Positions 47,099 to 58,187 of a stretch of 64,000 nt of DNA are shown here, piece after piece. The notes under the pieces were generated by a model. That model was not told the origin of the DNA, did no database searches, and saw only the letters and a program-made list of their open reading frames with translations. Each line of letters begins with the position of its first letter. Position 1 is the first letter of the stretch. Position numbers and translations under genes: made by a program. Source of the stretch: Quercus robur. Its lineage: Eukaryota; Streptophyta; Magnoliopsida; Fagales; Fagaceae. The DNA lies in assembly GCF_932294415.1 (NCBI RefSeq), contig NC_065544.1:38333293-38397292 (forward strand). Reading direction: 5' to 3'.

Positions 47099-48534
47099 AT
47101 GGCTAGCGAAAGTCGTCAGCTTCACATATTCTTCTTCCCTTTAATGGCCCATGGCCACCTGATACCAACCATGGACATGGCAAAGCTATTCGCATCAAGA
47201 GGTGTGAAGGCAACCTTTGTCACTACTCCTAGGAACGTGCCTTCATTCTCCAAAATTCGTAGCATCAACATTGATATCCAAATCGTTAATTTTCTGGTTG
47301 GAGAGGCTGGTCTGCCCGAAGGATGTGAGAATATTGACTCAATAGTGGATTCCCAAGAAATGGTTCAGAATTTTTTCAAAGCTACTAAGATGCTCCAACG
47401 ACCACTCGAGCAACTACTACAAGATTTCCAACCCAGTTGCCTTGTTGCGGACATGCTCTTTCCATGGGCAATTGATATTGTTACTAAATTTGGTATTCCA
47501 AGGCTTTTTTTCCATGGGATCAGTTTTTTTTTTTTTTTTACCATAGTTTGAGACTATATGAACCTCTCAAGAAAGTTTCATGTGATTCTGAACCTTTTGT
47601 CCTTCCTAATTTTCCGGGGGAGATAAAGTTGACAAGGATGCAACTTCCTAACTTCATTAAGCATGAAGTTGAAACAGACTTTTCCAAGTGGTTGAAAGAA
47701 GTTATGGAATCAGATTTGAGAAGCGATGGGGTGGTTTATTAACAGCTTCTATGAACTTGAGCCGGCTTATGCAGAGCCTTACAAGAAGGTTATGGGAAGA
47801 AAGGCCTGGCATATAGGTCTAGTTTCACTATGCAACAAGGATGCTGAAGATAAAGCTCAGAGGGGAAACTGGAAAGGAAGCCTCCATTGATGAACATGAA
47901 TGTTTGAAGTGGCTTGGTACAAAGAAACCCAATTCAGTCATTTATATAAGTTTTGGCAGTATAGCAAACTTTAGTGATTCTCAGCTCATGGAGATTGCAA
48001 TGGGTCTTGAGGCTTCTGAACAACAATTCATTTGGGTTGTGAAGAAAGCAAAAAATGAAAAAGGAGAGGAAGATTGGTTGCCTAAAGGATTTGAGAAAAG
48101 AATGGAAGGCAAGGGACTAATTCTAAGAGGTTGGGCACCCCAAGTGTTGATTCTTGACCATGAAGCAGTTGGAGGATTTGTGACTCATTGTGGGTGGAAT
48201 TCGACCCTAGAAGGAGTGACTGCAGGGGTGCCCATGGTCACATGGCCTTTGAGTGCAGAACAATTTTACAATGAGAAGTTAGTAACTCAGGTTCTGAAAA
48301 TTGGGGTTGATGTTGGTGTTCAACAATTAATGGATAAGAGTGGTGGGAGATAGTATCAAGAGGGATGTAATTGAGAGGGCAGTGAAGCGAATTATGGTGG
48401 GTGAAGAAATAGAGGAAATGAGAGGCAGAGGCATGGTACTAGGGGAGATGGCAAAGAGAGCTATTGAAGAAGGGGGATCATCCTACTCTGATTTGAATGC
48501 TTTAATTGAGGAATTAAGGTCACATTGTCCTTGA
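47099..48534 (+). pseudogene. Broken UGT73-like gene B2
   Basis: Closest to A2. The first about 145 codons are open and keep the AHGHLIP (catalytic His) and VADMLFPW motifs. The frame is then lost at a poly-T tract with a deletion (about 47525-47545), shifts again near 47738 ('gtggtttattaac'), has a 7-bp duplication near 47868 (CTGGAAA), and carries an extra base near 48340, leaving a stop at 48351-48353. The PSPG region itself is open ([12 protein letters not shown] ... [10 protein letters not shown] ... AEQ). The extra base near 48340 is also in A2. Less decayed than A2. A truncated product of about 150-165 residues could be made but would lack the donor domain. Confidence 0.92.
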
Positions 48535-49621
48535 TCTTATTTGACACAAGAAATTTCCAATATGGTTCTTTCATCCTTAATAAAAAATAAATAAAAATTT
48601 ATCATTGTTGCTTAGTGTGTGAGTTTTACTCGCTTAATTTTTCTTCAGTAATTATAGGATGTATTCATAAGAAATTGGAAATATGTGGCCACTTACATAC
48701 TAATCGGAAATATGTGTCCATATACTTACCTACTAGAGGTTATAATATTATAAGTTGCATTGCATGGGATTACACAAATTTTAACTAAATTTGACTTAAA
48801 AATTCCCTTTTTTTATTTTTTTTTTACAACCACCAATCAAACCTATAAATCTAATACTCAAACTGCTGTGACCCAACCACCTAGTAGTGGTGTCAGGAAT
48901 TTTTCCTAGGGGGGCCAAGCTAAGTATGAAAAAAAGTTTCATAACTAAAAAAAAGGTTTTATTTCAGAAATTAACATTAACTCTAAAGTTTTGGCTTATG
49001 TTTTTGGGTGCTATACCAAAATAATTTATAATTGATTCTTTATGATTTGGAAATTGGATATTTGAGGACAGAGGATTTGAGCTTTAGACTATATTGAAAA
49101 CACCAACAAATATTTATTGAACTATAAGACTTTTGACAATTTATAACTGATTCTAAAGTGTTTTTTAGTAATCTCTTTATGTGCAGTCAGACAAAACCAA
49201 ACTAAGGTGTAAATTCATATCTATAAAATAATTATACTGCTACTTGTTCAAATATGATTATATAATTACAAATACTCAAACCATTTTATCAAATAAACCA
49301 TAACAAGCCAGCTACCATTATGAAATTTAAAAAATAAAATACAAATTGTAAATTATAAATGATGGTAGATGTTAACCACTCTGTATATATAATAAACATA
49401 ATAAAATATATCAATATATTACATATATCAATAAAGAAGTCAATAAACAACTAAACATAAAATCCTAATCTAACCACAGAAACTCAAAATGACCAAAACA
49501 GACCAACAAAGAGAGATACCACCACTAGGCACACTCGTCGAGTCCAGCTATGGCTTAGCCACAATTGAGGTCACAAAACAGCAACTTGTGGAGGAAAGTG
49601 TCGAAACTTTGCAGTGTGGAG
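48535..49621 (+). other. 3' flank of UGT B2 to end of duplication
   Basis: Collinear with 18427-18641, 25013-25937 and 27722-27870, in each case lacking the Mutator-like insertions found in copy A, so it serves as the unoccupied reference. Non-coding. Confidence 0.6.
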
Positions 49622-50015
49622 CAAGGTTTTCAAACCCAGACCGTTCATTGAACCGTAAAAGTGAGAGGTTCAAGGTTTTTGAGGTCGAACCGAGGTCGAA
49701 CCGGAGTCGAACCGTGATGACGTTTTAATTAATTTAATAATTAATTAAAGCCTAAATATAGATATTAAATTTATAAAATTAGCAAAATTGACAATATATC
49801 TATATATGTGAGGGAAATTTAATGATTTTCAAGCATATATTTAATAATTAAATAAGAAAGTTAATAAAATAAAATAATAACCATGAAAACATTAAAATTT
49901 ATGATTAATTTTTGAAGTGAAGTTGAATATCTTTGAAAGATTTTAATTATAATTTTTTTTTATTCCTTGTAAGAGATGGATAATTTAATTAAGTAAAATA
50001 AAATTGTGTTAAGTT

Positions 50016-50057
<42 letters not shown>

Positions 50058-50230
50058 GCTAGGGGGTTGGACCGCACGATTCTCACTAATTCGTACAGTC
50101 CAACCCCAGGTTTAGCGGTTCACAGAATTAACAAAAAATCTGGTTCTTTATGCTTAAAAAGTCGGTTTTCATTCTAGTTCCCAGTTTTCACGGTCCGACC
50201 TCCCGGTCCGGTCCGGTTTTGAAAACTATG
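49622..50230 (-). mobile_element. Non-autonomous hAT-type element 2
   Basis: 609 bp, reverse complement of the family member at 34487-35084. Ends CAAGGTTTTCAAACCCAGACC and ...CCGGTTTTGAAAACTATG. Imperfect 8-bp flanks GTGTGGAG / GTGTCAAG (six of eight). A poly-T run of about 44 sits inside (50010-50053). No transposase. It lies exactly at the point where homology to copy A ends. Confidence 0.82.
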
Positions 50231-50832
50231 GTGTCAAGCTGTGTGCAGTGTGCATTGTCACTGTACAGTGCTGTGAAGTGTGAGCAAACTGTGCAAGAGC
50301 AAGACCAGCGTGTTGTCCTTGTTTTATCAATCAAGTGGGTTAAAATATATAACTTAAAATATTTAAATTGAATAAAAAGCGAACATTTCAATCTTAAATA
50401 TTGGAAAGACAAAGATGGAGAGAGGGGTTACCCCTGTTATGCAGGGTTGGCTGAATAAAGAATGACTAAGCTTATAAAAAAAGAGCTTGAAGAAAAGAAA
50501 AGTAAGAATATAGAGAGGGAGAGGCAGAGAGACAGAAAAATGAGAGATTTTTTCTTTTGTTTTAGAAATTTATAATCTCTCTTTTTAGTATATTTCAAGA
50601 TAATTACGTTGTACTATTAATGAATTTGTCTTGTATTAATTTTGACTTAACATATTTTAAGAATGAATTAATAAATTTGTCTCCTAAAATTTAATTTTAT
50701 TAGTTAAAGCTTGACTATTTTTGTTTTTTCCCTTTAATCTTCCGCATTTCAGGATACAATGGAGCATTTTTAATACATCTTATTGATCAATAAAAGGACT
50801 TTTTTTTTTTTTTTTTTTGTAATTAAAATATA
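50231..50832 (+). other. Intergenic DNA, nothing recognised
   Basis: 600 bp with only shadow ORFs under 75 codons; GA-rich near 50500-50545. No homology to other parts of the window noticed. Confidence 0.4.
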
Positions 50833-51250
50833 GGGAAAATTACACTTTACAACCTTAAACTATACATCTTGCTACACTTTGCATCCTAAACTTTTCGAAT
50901 GCATTTTTTGCATCCTAAACTATGATCATTGTTACTTTTTGCACCCCAACGTTAAGTTTGCTATTAACTTAAATGGAAAAATATGACACCACATGAAAAG
51001 ATCTAATTGCCCCTCTTCTCAATATTTTAAAAACAAAAGATAAATTACACTTTACCACCCTAAATTATACTCCTTATTACACGTTGCACCATAAATTTTG
51101 AATTTTCATTCAAATTAACAGCAAATTTAATGGCAAGGTGCAAAGTGTAACAATGATCATAATTTAAGGTGTAAAATGTGCATTCGAAAAGTTTATGATG
51201 CAAAATATAACATGAGATATAATTTAGGGTGATAAAATATAATTTTTCTC
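50833..51250. mobile_element. Inverted-repeat MITE, about 418 bp
   Basis: Starts GGGAAAATTACACTTTAC and ends ...AAAATATAATTTTTCTC. The arms ('gcatcctaaacttttcgaatgca' / 'tgcattcgaaaagtttatgatgc') are inverted over about 190 bp, so the transcript would fold into one long hairpin. Flanks are AT-rich and a target duplication cannot be called safely. Ends resemble the Mutator-type MITEs elsewhere in the window. Confidence 0.65.
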
Positions 51251-51628
51251 AATATATATAGATAAATATATTATATATATAATTTTTTTTTTTTTTTTTA
51301 CAAGTGGAGCTTTCTTTTATTTGGGCTTTTAGGCGATTACACCAATTACATTTCTTGTTCAGCTGTCCCTACCAATAGCTACTCAGCTCCACCCACGATC
51401 AATTTTGGCTACCGCGCTTCAACGACAACCATCCCAAATGCTTCTATCAATTATCAAAGAAGAGAGACATGAGTTAAAGGGGGAAAGCTAATGAGAGGGG
51501 TAATCTAAGAGAGAGAATGATTCGTTAAAAAAAAAAAAAAAGACATTTTTTTGGCTGGAGCTGTCCAAATGTCCAATATCTGAACGTAAAGAGTTAATAA
51601 TGACTGATTTGGATAGTATCACCAAGAA

Positions 51629-51701
51629 GCGCCCGTGGCCTAATGGATAAGGCGTCTGACTTCTAATCAGGCGATTGTGGGTTCGAGTCCCACCGGGCGT
51701 G
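51629..51701 (+). tRNA. tRNA-Arg (anticodon UCU)
   Basis: 73-nt cloverleaf: acceptor stem GCGCCCG with CGGGCGT plus discriminator G; D arm around GGCC...GGATAAGGC; anticodon stem TCTGA/TCAGG with loop CTTCTAA, anticodon UCU reading AGA; T arm GTGGG TTCGAGT CCCAC. No intron. CCA is not encoded, as expected for a nuclear gene. A T-run (51707-51711) just downstream suits RNA polymerase III termination. It lies 357 bp upstream of the thioredoxin start codon on the same strand. Confidence 0.96.
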
Positions 51702-52057
51702 TACTGTTTTTCACAGTAAATATCCTTTTTTCACTGTCCCACTCCCACTCCAAACTGAAGTAACAACTCGTTAACTCCACCTACGTATCTACCCACTACA
51801 TATGAAAACCCCGTTTCGTCCGTTAATTCAACCCATCGCCCTCACCAGATCAGAGAAACCCAAACAGAAAATAAAAAAGTGCACCGCCACTCTCTCCCTC
51901 TCTCTCTGTATTATTTTTATTTTATTTTTTTCAATTTTTGGTCATACAAATCAATCAGACTCAAATCGCACCCGAGCAGCGCACACCGTTTGTCTTCTCT
52001 CTCTCTCTCTCTCATTCATTCTTCGCTTACTTTGTGTTGTGTTTGGTGCCCAATCAA

Positions 52058-53814
52058 ATGCCTATGGCTTCCTCTCCTTCTCTTTTAGTTTCGGCTCCGC
52101 TCTCTCTCCCTCTCCCACGCGCTCGACAACGCCCCTTCGTTTTCTCTCCCTCTCGGACCAAACCCGACCCGACCCGACCCGCCTCATTCCCTTTCCATTC
52201 CCGCACCTTCCCTAGGGTTCCATCTCCATCTCCTCATCTCCCTCTCAAGCTTCTCTGCTCGCGCGAATCCAAAGGTACTCTCTGATTGAACCATTTTTGT
52301 TGCCTTTGATTTATGATTATGCATATGAATATTAGTTACTACTCTCTGTTTGGTTTCCGAGAAAACAAAAAAAGAAAGAGAAACTTGTAGATCATATTGC
52401 ATTTCTCTGCTGCTATTAAACCTTTGATTAAAAAAAGTCTTAGTTGTTATCTTCTCTTTCTTTTCATCTTTCGTGCTGTATAATCGTGTGTCATGATCAT
52501 TGGTAACTGAATCGTAACCGTAAAGTTGTAGAACTGTGCGCTGAAGATTGAAATTAAAATTTAGCAAGAAATTAGGCCAATGAGCTCGGAGTTCTTTCTC
52601 TAGTAGGAACGGATTGGAGGATTAGTAGTTTAGGGTTCAAGATCCGCCTTGTGCATGTGTTTCTTGCCAATAAGAAAGAAAATCGAAACGAATAGATCAA
52701 GATTAAACTGCCTTGAATCGAAAGAGTTGCGAATTGATATTTGGAAGATGCTTTTTTATACCATTTTTGTTTTTCCTTCTCAAAATATATTCACCTTGTC
52801 TTTGGATTTGGGAACATGATCCACACTTCATTTCAAAAACAGTTCATTTCGTCCATTTCATGGTTCGGATTTAATTTTCCTTGGATTTGATTGTTTTGTA
52901 ATGAATAAATGAAGTAATGTGAATCTATATGTGGCGAATTGATAATAAAATTCTCAAAATGCTTTTCTTGAAGTCACACAAGTAGGGCGTAAAATGACAT
53001 GTTGCCAAACTTTTAATTAGAACTATGAACATAAAAGATTAAAAGGACCAATCAGGGTACAGCCTAGTAGTTGGAAGCTTAAGATGAGCTGTAGACCCAA
53101 GACATCCTGGGTTTGATCCCCACTAAGAGTTCCCTTGGATTACCTGATACACGGTTCTAGCGGGTGGGGCATGTATCCGTGGTTTACATTCCAAGGGATG
53201 GGGCCAAAGGACCCTGCCTTGGTGAGGTTCCACATCATAAAATAAATAAATAAAAGGTTTAAAGGGAATAATTGATTCAATTTTATAGGAAATTTTTACA
53301 AATATTACAGTTTGTGAAAATATGATTTTTAAACTGTATATTGTATCCTATTTGTTGGCCCAGTTTTTTGCGGATGGTGGAGTCAATCTCAGGGGAAACA
53401 AAGCGATATAATTTTTGCTTGTGATACAGCAAAGGTATATTTGGCGAGGTGATCAAGTAATTGCAAGTAATGGTTTATTAAATCAGGATGCCTTTATTGG
53501 AGATCTCTTAGATACAGAAATAGGAAGACCGCTGTCAGTTTACATTTTGGATTTCATCAGTCATTGGATATTTGGATGTTAGGTTTTCAATTTAAACTTC
53601 ATTTTCATGTAACACTTGTAGTTATCTTTTGGAACTCCATATGACACTATCCTAAGAACTTCAAAAAGCAATGGATTATTACATGCTAGATTTTCAAATC
53701 TACAATTTATAAGGTAGAATGATGTTGCATATATTAGCTAATGCATGTTTGATCTGGTTTCCTTTTTCATTTTCAAGAAAATGGTTCAGTTAGTCAATTG
53801 TATTGGATTGGTGT

Positions 53815-53856
<42 letters not shown>

Positions 53857-55026
53857 TATATTTATTTATAAAGATGAACAATTTTTGTTTTTGGCTTTGT
53901 CCGTGTTTTCTCATATCTGTCTCCATTAGAAATAAAGTAATAATTCTTGTTGAATTCTTTCTTCCAGACAAGATATTGGTGAGAATTTTCCTTTGGGTCT
54001 TCAATCCATAAAATTATTGCTCCCTATTGTGGATGTACTTCCTTCATATGTTAATTGTTTGAGTCGATTGATCGTTTTAATTTTCAATCATAACTCTGGT
54101 GTTTCTCTTGTATATTTCCCGTGTATTAGGGTTGTGCCCCTTTGTGCGTTTTCAATGAATCAATTACTCATAATTTTTTTTTTAATTAGTATCTCTCTTG
54201 AAATGGATTTCCCTGTTTTCTTATTTCTATTTCCTATAGATTTCCTCACTTTATTTTTCTGTCATTTGTTAAACTCTGGTATATTTTATCTGTTTGAATT
54301 CTGAATTTGGATTCCTTGGGTGAGATCTGAATGCATTTGGGAGAACAAAGGAAGAATAGCAACCTTTTTGGTAACTGAAGAACAGCAACCGAGGGTGATG
54401 GGATCATTGATTTTTTCTGCATCTTATATAATTCCTCAACAAATGTGTTAGATTAGATCATGATTTGCCAAAAAAGTTTCCACTCACATAAGGTATGACA
54501 TTTTTGAGAGTGAGAAATATATCTCTCTGCCTGCAATATAGAATGTGTACTCAAGGCAATGGTACATGCTGCCTTGACACATCTATGGTTTGGTATACTG
54601 CTTCTATTACTTAGAATAGCTTTATTTCTGAAATGTAAGTGAGACTAATGAGACACAAAGATTAAAACATTGGATGTCCCTTCTGACAATATTATGTTAA
54701 TATGTGCAGCTCCAGTTACAAAAGAATCGTGGGAGAAGTCAATTCTGAAGAGTGAAATCCCTGTCCTTGTTGAATTTTATGCGAGTTGGTGTGGCCCTTG
54801 CAGGATGGTCCACCGGGTGATTGATGAGATTTCAGTAGAGTATTCTGGGAGACTTAAATGCTTTGTGCTCAACACTGATAATGACTCAGAGATCGCTGAG
54901 GACTACGAAATTAAGGCTGTACCTGTGGTTTTACTGTTTAAGGATGGGGAGAAACGTGACTCTGTGGTAGGTACCATGCCAAAGGAGTTCTATGTGGCTG
55001 CCATTGAGAGGGTACTGAAATCTTAA
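52058..55026 (+). CDS. TRXM3: Plastid thioredoxin m3-type (two exons: 52058-52274, 54710-55026)
   Basis: Spliced protein of 177 residues. Exon 1 encodes a Ser/Pro/Arg-rich N-terminus (about 65-70 residues, few acidic) typical of a chloroplast transit peptide. Exon 2 encodes a complete thioredoxin fold with WCGPC at residues 99-103 and the cis-Pro at 144 (AVPVV). Intron 52275-54709 has GT...AG borders; the phase-1 junction gives [18 protein letters not shown]..., MVHRVIDE and GTMPKEFY match the m3 type of plastid m thioredoxins (recalled, not searched). M3 proteins are redox carriers in plastids linked in Arabidopsis to meristem and plasmodesmal function. Two adjacent ATGs (52058, 52064) are in frame; the MASS start at 52064 is equally likely. 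A further in-frame ATG at 51938 would add 40 residues unlike a transit peptide. TC-rich runs before the gene resemble the Y-patch of plant core promoters. Confidence 0.92.
53047..53251 (+). mobile_element. tRNA-derived SINE in thioredoxin intron 1
   Basis: A-box-like 'tagtagttggaagc' (about 53067) and B-box-like 'gggtttgatcccc' (about 53110) are spaced as in tRNA-derived SINEs, followed by a body rich in 'gttctagcgggtgggg' and an A-rich tail (53238-53251). AAAAGG flanks it on both sides (53041-53046, 53252-53257), a plausible short target duplication. Sense orientation relative to the gene. Confidence 0.75.
53818..53853 (+). repeat. (TC)n microsatellite in thioredoxin intron 1
   Basis: About 18 TC units. 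Likely length-variable. Confidence 0.95.
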
Positions 55027-57479
55027 TCGTAGTTCTGTGCATGACTAGAAGCTTTAAGCAAAGTCAAATCAATTTTCCAGTAGTACCATAATATTTGAAT
55101 AACTCGAATCTTTCAACGGGTGTCACTACCTTGGCTGTATATATGTTAGATGTTTGTTTGCTTACCGGATAACCCACATAGGTGCTGGACTGTTGGAATA
55201 TGTCATCACTATGGTGGTGATGTTCTTCTCCCTTCTCAGCTTTTCATATTTTTTGGTTGAAGAACTGGCTTGAACTTTTGAAACTACATTTTGTAGATAT
55301 AGGTCGTTTCTTCCTTTCAGTTTTGTAAATCTGAACGGCATTAAGTTCCCTATGCACAAGTTCTGATTGGAACTTTTTAAAGGTTGAAAGTGATCATATT
55401 TGGCAATTGTTTTCCTACTCTCCTAAGTGGATCTGGAATTTAAACCTTCTCGATTGGCTTGCAGAAAGTAATTTGATTTCCTATGGAATATCATTCTTTT
55501 GAAGTCACTTGTTACTCTAGTGTTATTAGGTTTTACAGTTTTACTTGTTAGTCTCAATCTAAGAAGTAATTATTCAGAGCTTGTCAAGTTTATGATCTAA
55601 TCCGTCTTGCTTTAACAACCATGTGAAACTTATGAGGCATCCACTTCCTTCTCCCATGAGACCTCTGGCATCCGTGAAGAAATGTTTATATTATATAGGC
55701 ATTAACATTAAAGGAAGATGACATCAAATCATGCTCCTCTTATTAGCTGGTTCACTATACGAGTAGTATTTTTTCTTCCCAATAAAAGAAAAAGGAAAAT
55801 ATAAGATTAACTTATAATAGACCTGATTTTGGTTTCTAACGATCTCAAGATAAAACTGACCACTTAGTTCATAACTTTTTACCATTTAAAAAAGCACATT
55901 GCAATTCATGATATTGGAAGTTTGGAACCATGCGATCATCTAAATAATATCTCAAAAATTAGTTTTTTAATTATGTTGTAGAGCTCAATTCGTAAGACAT
56001 GATAAGGAGTTAAAAGTATCAGGATTTAGGACACAAAATCCCGTCCCAATCTATTCCATATATTTCAGAAATGCCCTTAATTTTTTTTTTTTTTTTTGGT
56101 GATAATTACAGAATATTCAATAAATCCGCTGTGTAACTTTATTTTCTGGGTGAATCTTTGTCACTGTAAATCTTTTGTGAATGTGAAACAGAAACACTAT
56201 TTTACTCAAAAGAATATTTTACAAATCTTCATTAAACCACATCTATTTGTTAAAATTTTACATTTTGCACGAAAGTAAACTATTTTTTAAAGCCTTTTTA
56301 TTTTCTGTCAAAATATCACTTGACTTATAAGAATGGATTTTTATATTTAAAGAGATCCAAAATGCAATTTACATGAGCTTGTGTGTGTGTATATGTGACA
56401 AATATAACTTTTTTATGACACAAATCTGTTAAACTCCAATCCATTGTATTGTGTTGTGTTGGATTTGCGGGTCTTGAATTTTGCTCTCTGTTTGAGGGTT
56501 TTTAGATTTATTGAATAGTTTGCTCAAGTGAAAGACAATTCACTCGAGCAAAATGCAATTCATTCGATCGAGATCGCGGGTAGATTAAGTGCAGGCTTTC
56601 AAATTCTGCAAAAAAATAAAAAATAAAAAATAAGTGTCTAAGTGATGTCTAATGACTATTTTAACAAGTGATTTGAAGGTTGTGTCTTGTTAATAGTGGC
56701 TTTTCAATTATGTCTTTTTATTGATGTCTTTCTTGTTAATATATTTTACTGCAACTTTCATAATACACACTATAAAGAAAATTAATAGAATTTTTTAGAA
56801 TTGCTGTCTAGAAAATTCATGCTTATTTTTGTGAGCGTTGTTGCAAGTGCCATGGGTAAGGGTCATCAAATAGTTTATGGTCCATGGCTTGCCCCAATAA
56901 CCTGCAAGCCCATCGGCCTAATGAGCAATCCAACTCAATACTGTTGAGGCCCATGGATAGCTCACTAGCCTAATGGGGCAGGCCATGGGTTGGTTTTTCT
57001 ATCCATCGGTGCTTGCTGGCCTAATTTGTTGCTCACCCAAATAATCATATGCCTTTTTTATTTTTTATTTTTTTAAAGTATCCTAAAATCTATAAGTACC
57101 AATAGTATTTCTCTCACATAAAATCTATCAAATTCAAACTCAATTCTCAAGCTCTCTAGAGTCTAGACTATTATCATCTCTCACTATTTTTTTTTTTTTT
57201 TTTCTCTCTTTTAGTTATATACTTATAGTCTTATGTGAGAGACTACACACCCATGAATTCTTGTTGAGCCAAACCAATATGAATGAGAGAAGTCACACTA
57301 GTGCCATTAAAATGACAATTTAACTGATTATATATCTCCCCTTAGATTGAGAGTTTTACAATGAAGTTGCCCTTATTTTATTAACAAGGAAAATAAGAAA
57401 ACCATAATTTAAATAAACAATTTATTGAATAATGTTTATTAAAGAAATAAATAAACAATTTATTGAGTCAACATATATT
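55027..57479 (+). other. Downstream of thioredoxin, intergenic, no gene recognised
   Basis: The first few hundred bases are the likely 3' UTR of the thioredoxin gene. Beyond that the DNA is AT-rich with only short shadow ORFs. 56850-57010 has an odd run of 'ggcccatgg', 'ggcctaatg' and 'gccatgg' words, possibly a relic of a diverged repeat. Poly-T at 56080-56097 and 57188-57203. Confidence 0.45.
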
Positions 57480-57656
57480 AATGTTAGCAACACTACTATT
57501 TCAACTAGGTTGCAAACTTCATATAAATTTTTCATCATCAAATCATCAGTTTTCTATTTATTTTCTATTTATTTTGATATGGAAACTTTTCATCACCTTT
57601 ATACATTACATATTTATTTTTGTCAATCGTGTGTATCTTTACATTCTGACCCAACT
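57480..57656 (+). repeat. Dispersed direct repeat, copy 1
   Basis: 'atgttagcaacactacta.tt' to 'ctgacccaact' recurs at 63844-64000 (same orientation), where it runs off the window. Diverged and AT-rich. The nature of the repeat is not clear. Confidence 0.65.
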
Positions 57657-58187
57657 TCGGATGATATAAGTAGAATCCATCCTCTTGTACCGTCCAAATG
57701 AAATTGCGTCCATTACACTCTTGTTTAAGATATGTTGAAAACACATCAAAACTAGTATTGAAGTTATTGTACAAAAAATAACAAGAGAAAAGCTAGCATC
57801 AAATATATTCAATGGGGGCGAAAAGTGAATTCCCACTCTCCTTTGGGTAGAAGAGTTCTAAGACCTAAATCATCATTACTAGATTTACAATGGTAGGTAA
57901 GGGATTTGTAATTGAGGTTGTTGATGATTCGTACATGGTGTTTTTTAAATAAGTCTGGTATTAACGATAAAGAACTACTTAGTCCAAAAGCTAAAAGAAG
58001 GACAAGGACAAAACCATAAAACTAGAATGCTACCCTTTATTTCATTTTGTGATGATTAGAAAATTTTTTTGTTACATTTGAAATGCATTTCTCTCTTACT
58101 TAGTGGTTGCTCAATTGCACATATACAATGCATATTCATATTCTACGTGATTACTATATGTATTAAATTCACCTTAATTCTAAATTA
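57657..58187 (+). other. Intergenic DNA, nothing recognised
   Basis: 530 bp, only short ORFs without motifs. Confidence 0.4.

Larger units (their letters stand above)
34176..49621 (+). repeat. Segmental duplication copy B (UGT B1-B2 module)
   Basis: Collinear with 9451-27870. Its private insertions are the hAT-type element 34487-35084, the LINE 35612-38716, the PIF-like element 38894-40614 with nested 39014-40173, and the hAT-type element at its right edge. Confidence 0.9.

Noticed and set aside
9451-49621. Biosynthetic gene cluster
   Set aside because: Only UGT genes are present; no other pathway enzyme is seen, so this is a tandem gene family, not a mixed cluster.
51802-52215. 137-codon ORF overlapping thioredoxin exon 1
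   Set aside because: Different frame from the thioredoxin exon, low complexity (Ser/Leu from TC-rich leader), ends without a domain.
52184-52567. 127-codon - strand ORF opposite thioredoxin exon 1/intron
   Set aside because: Antisense to a well-supported exon; no motif.
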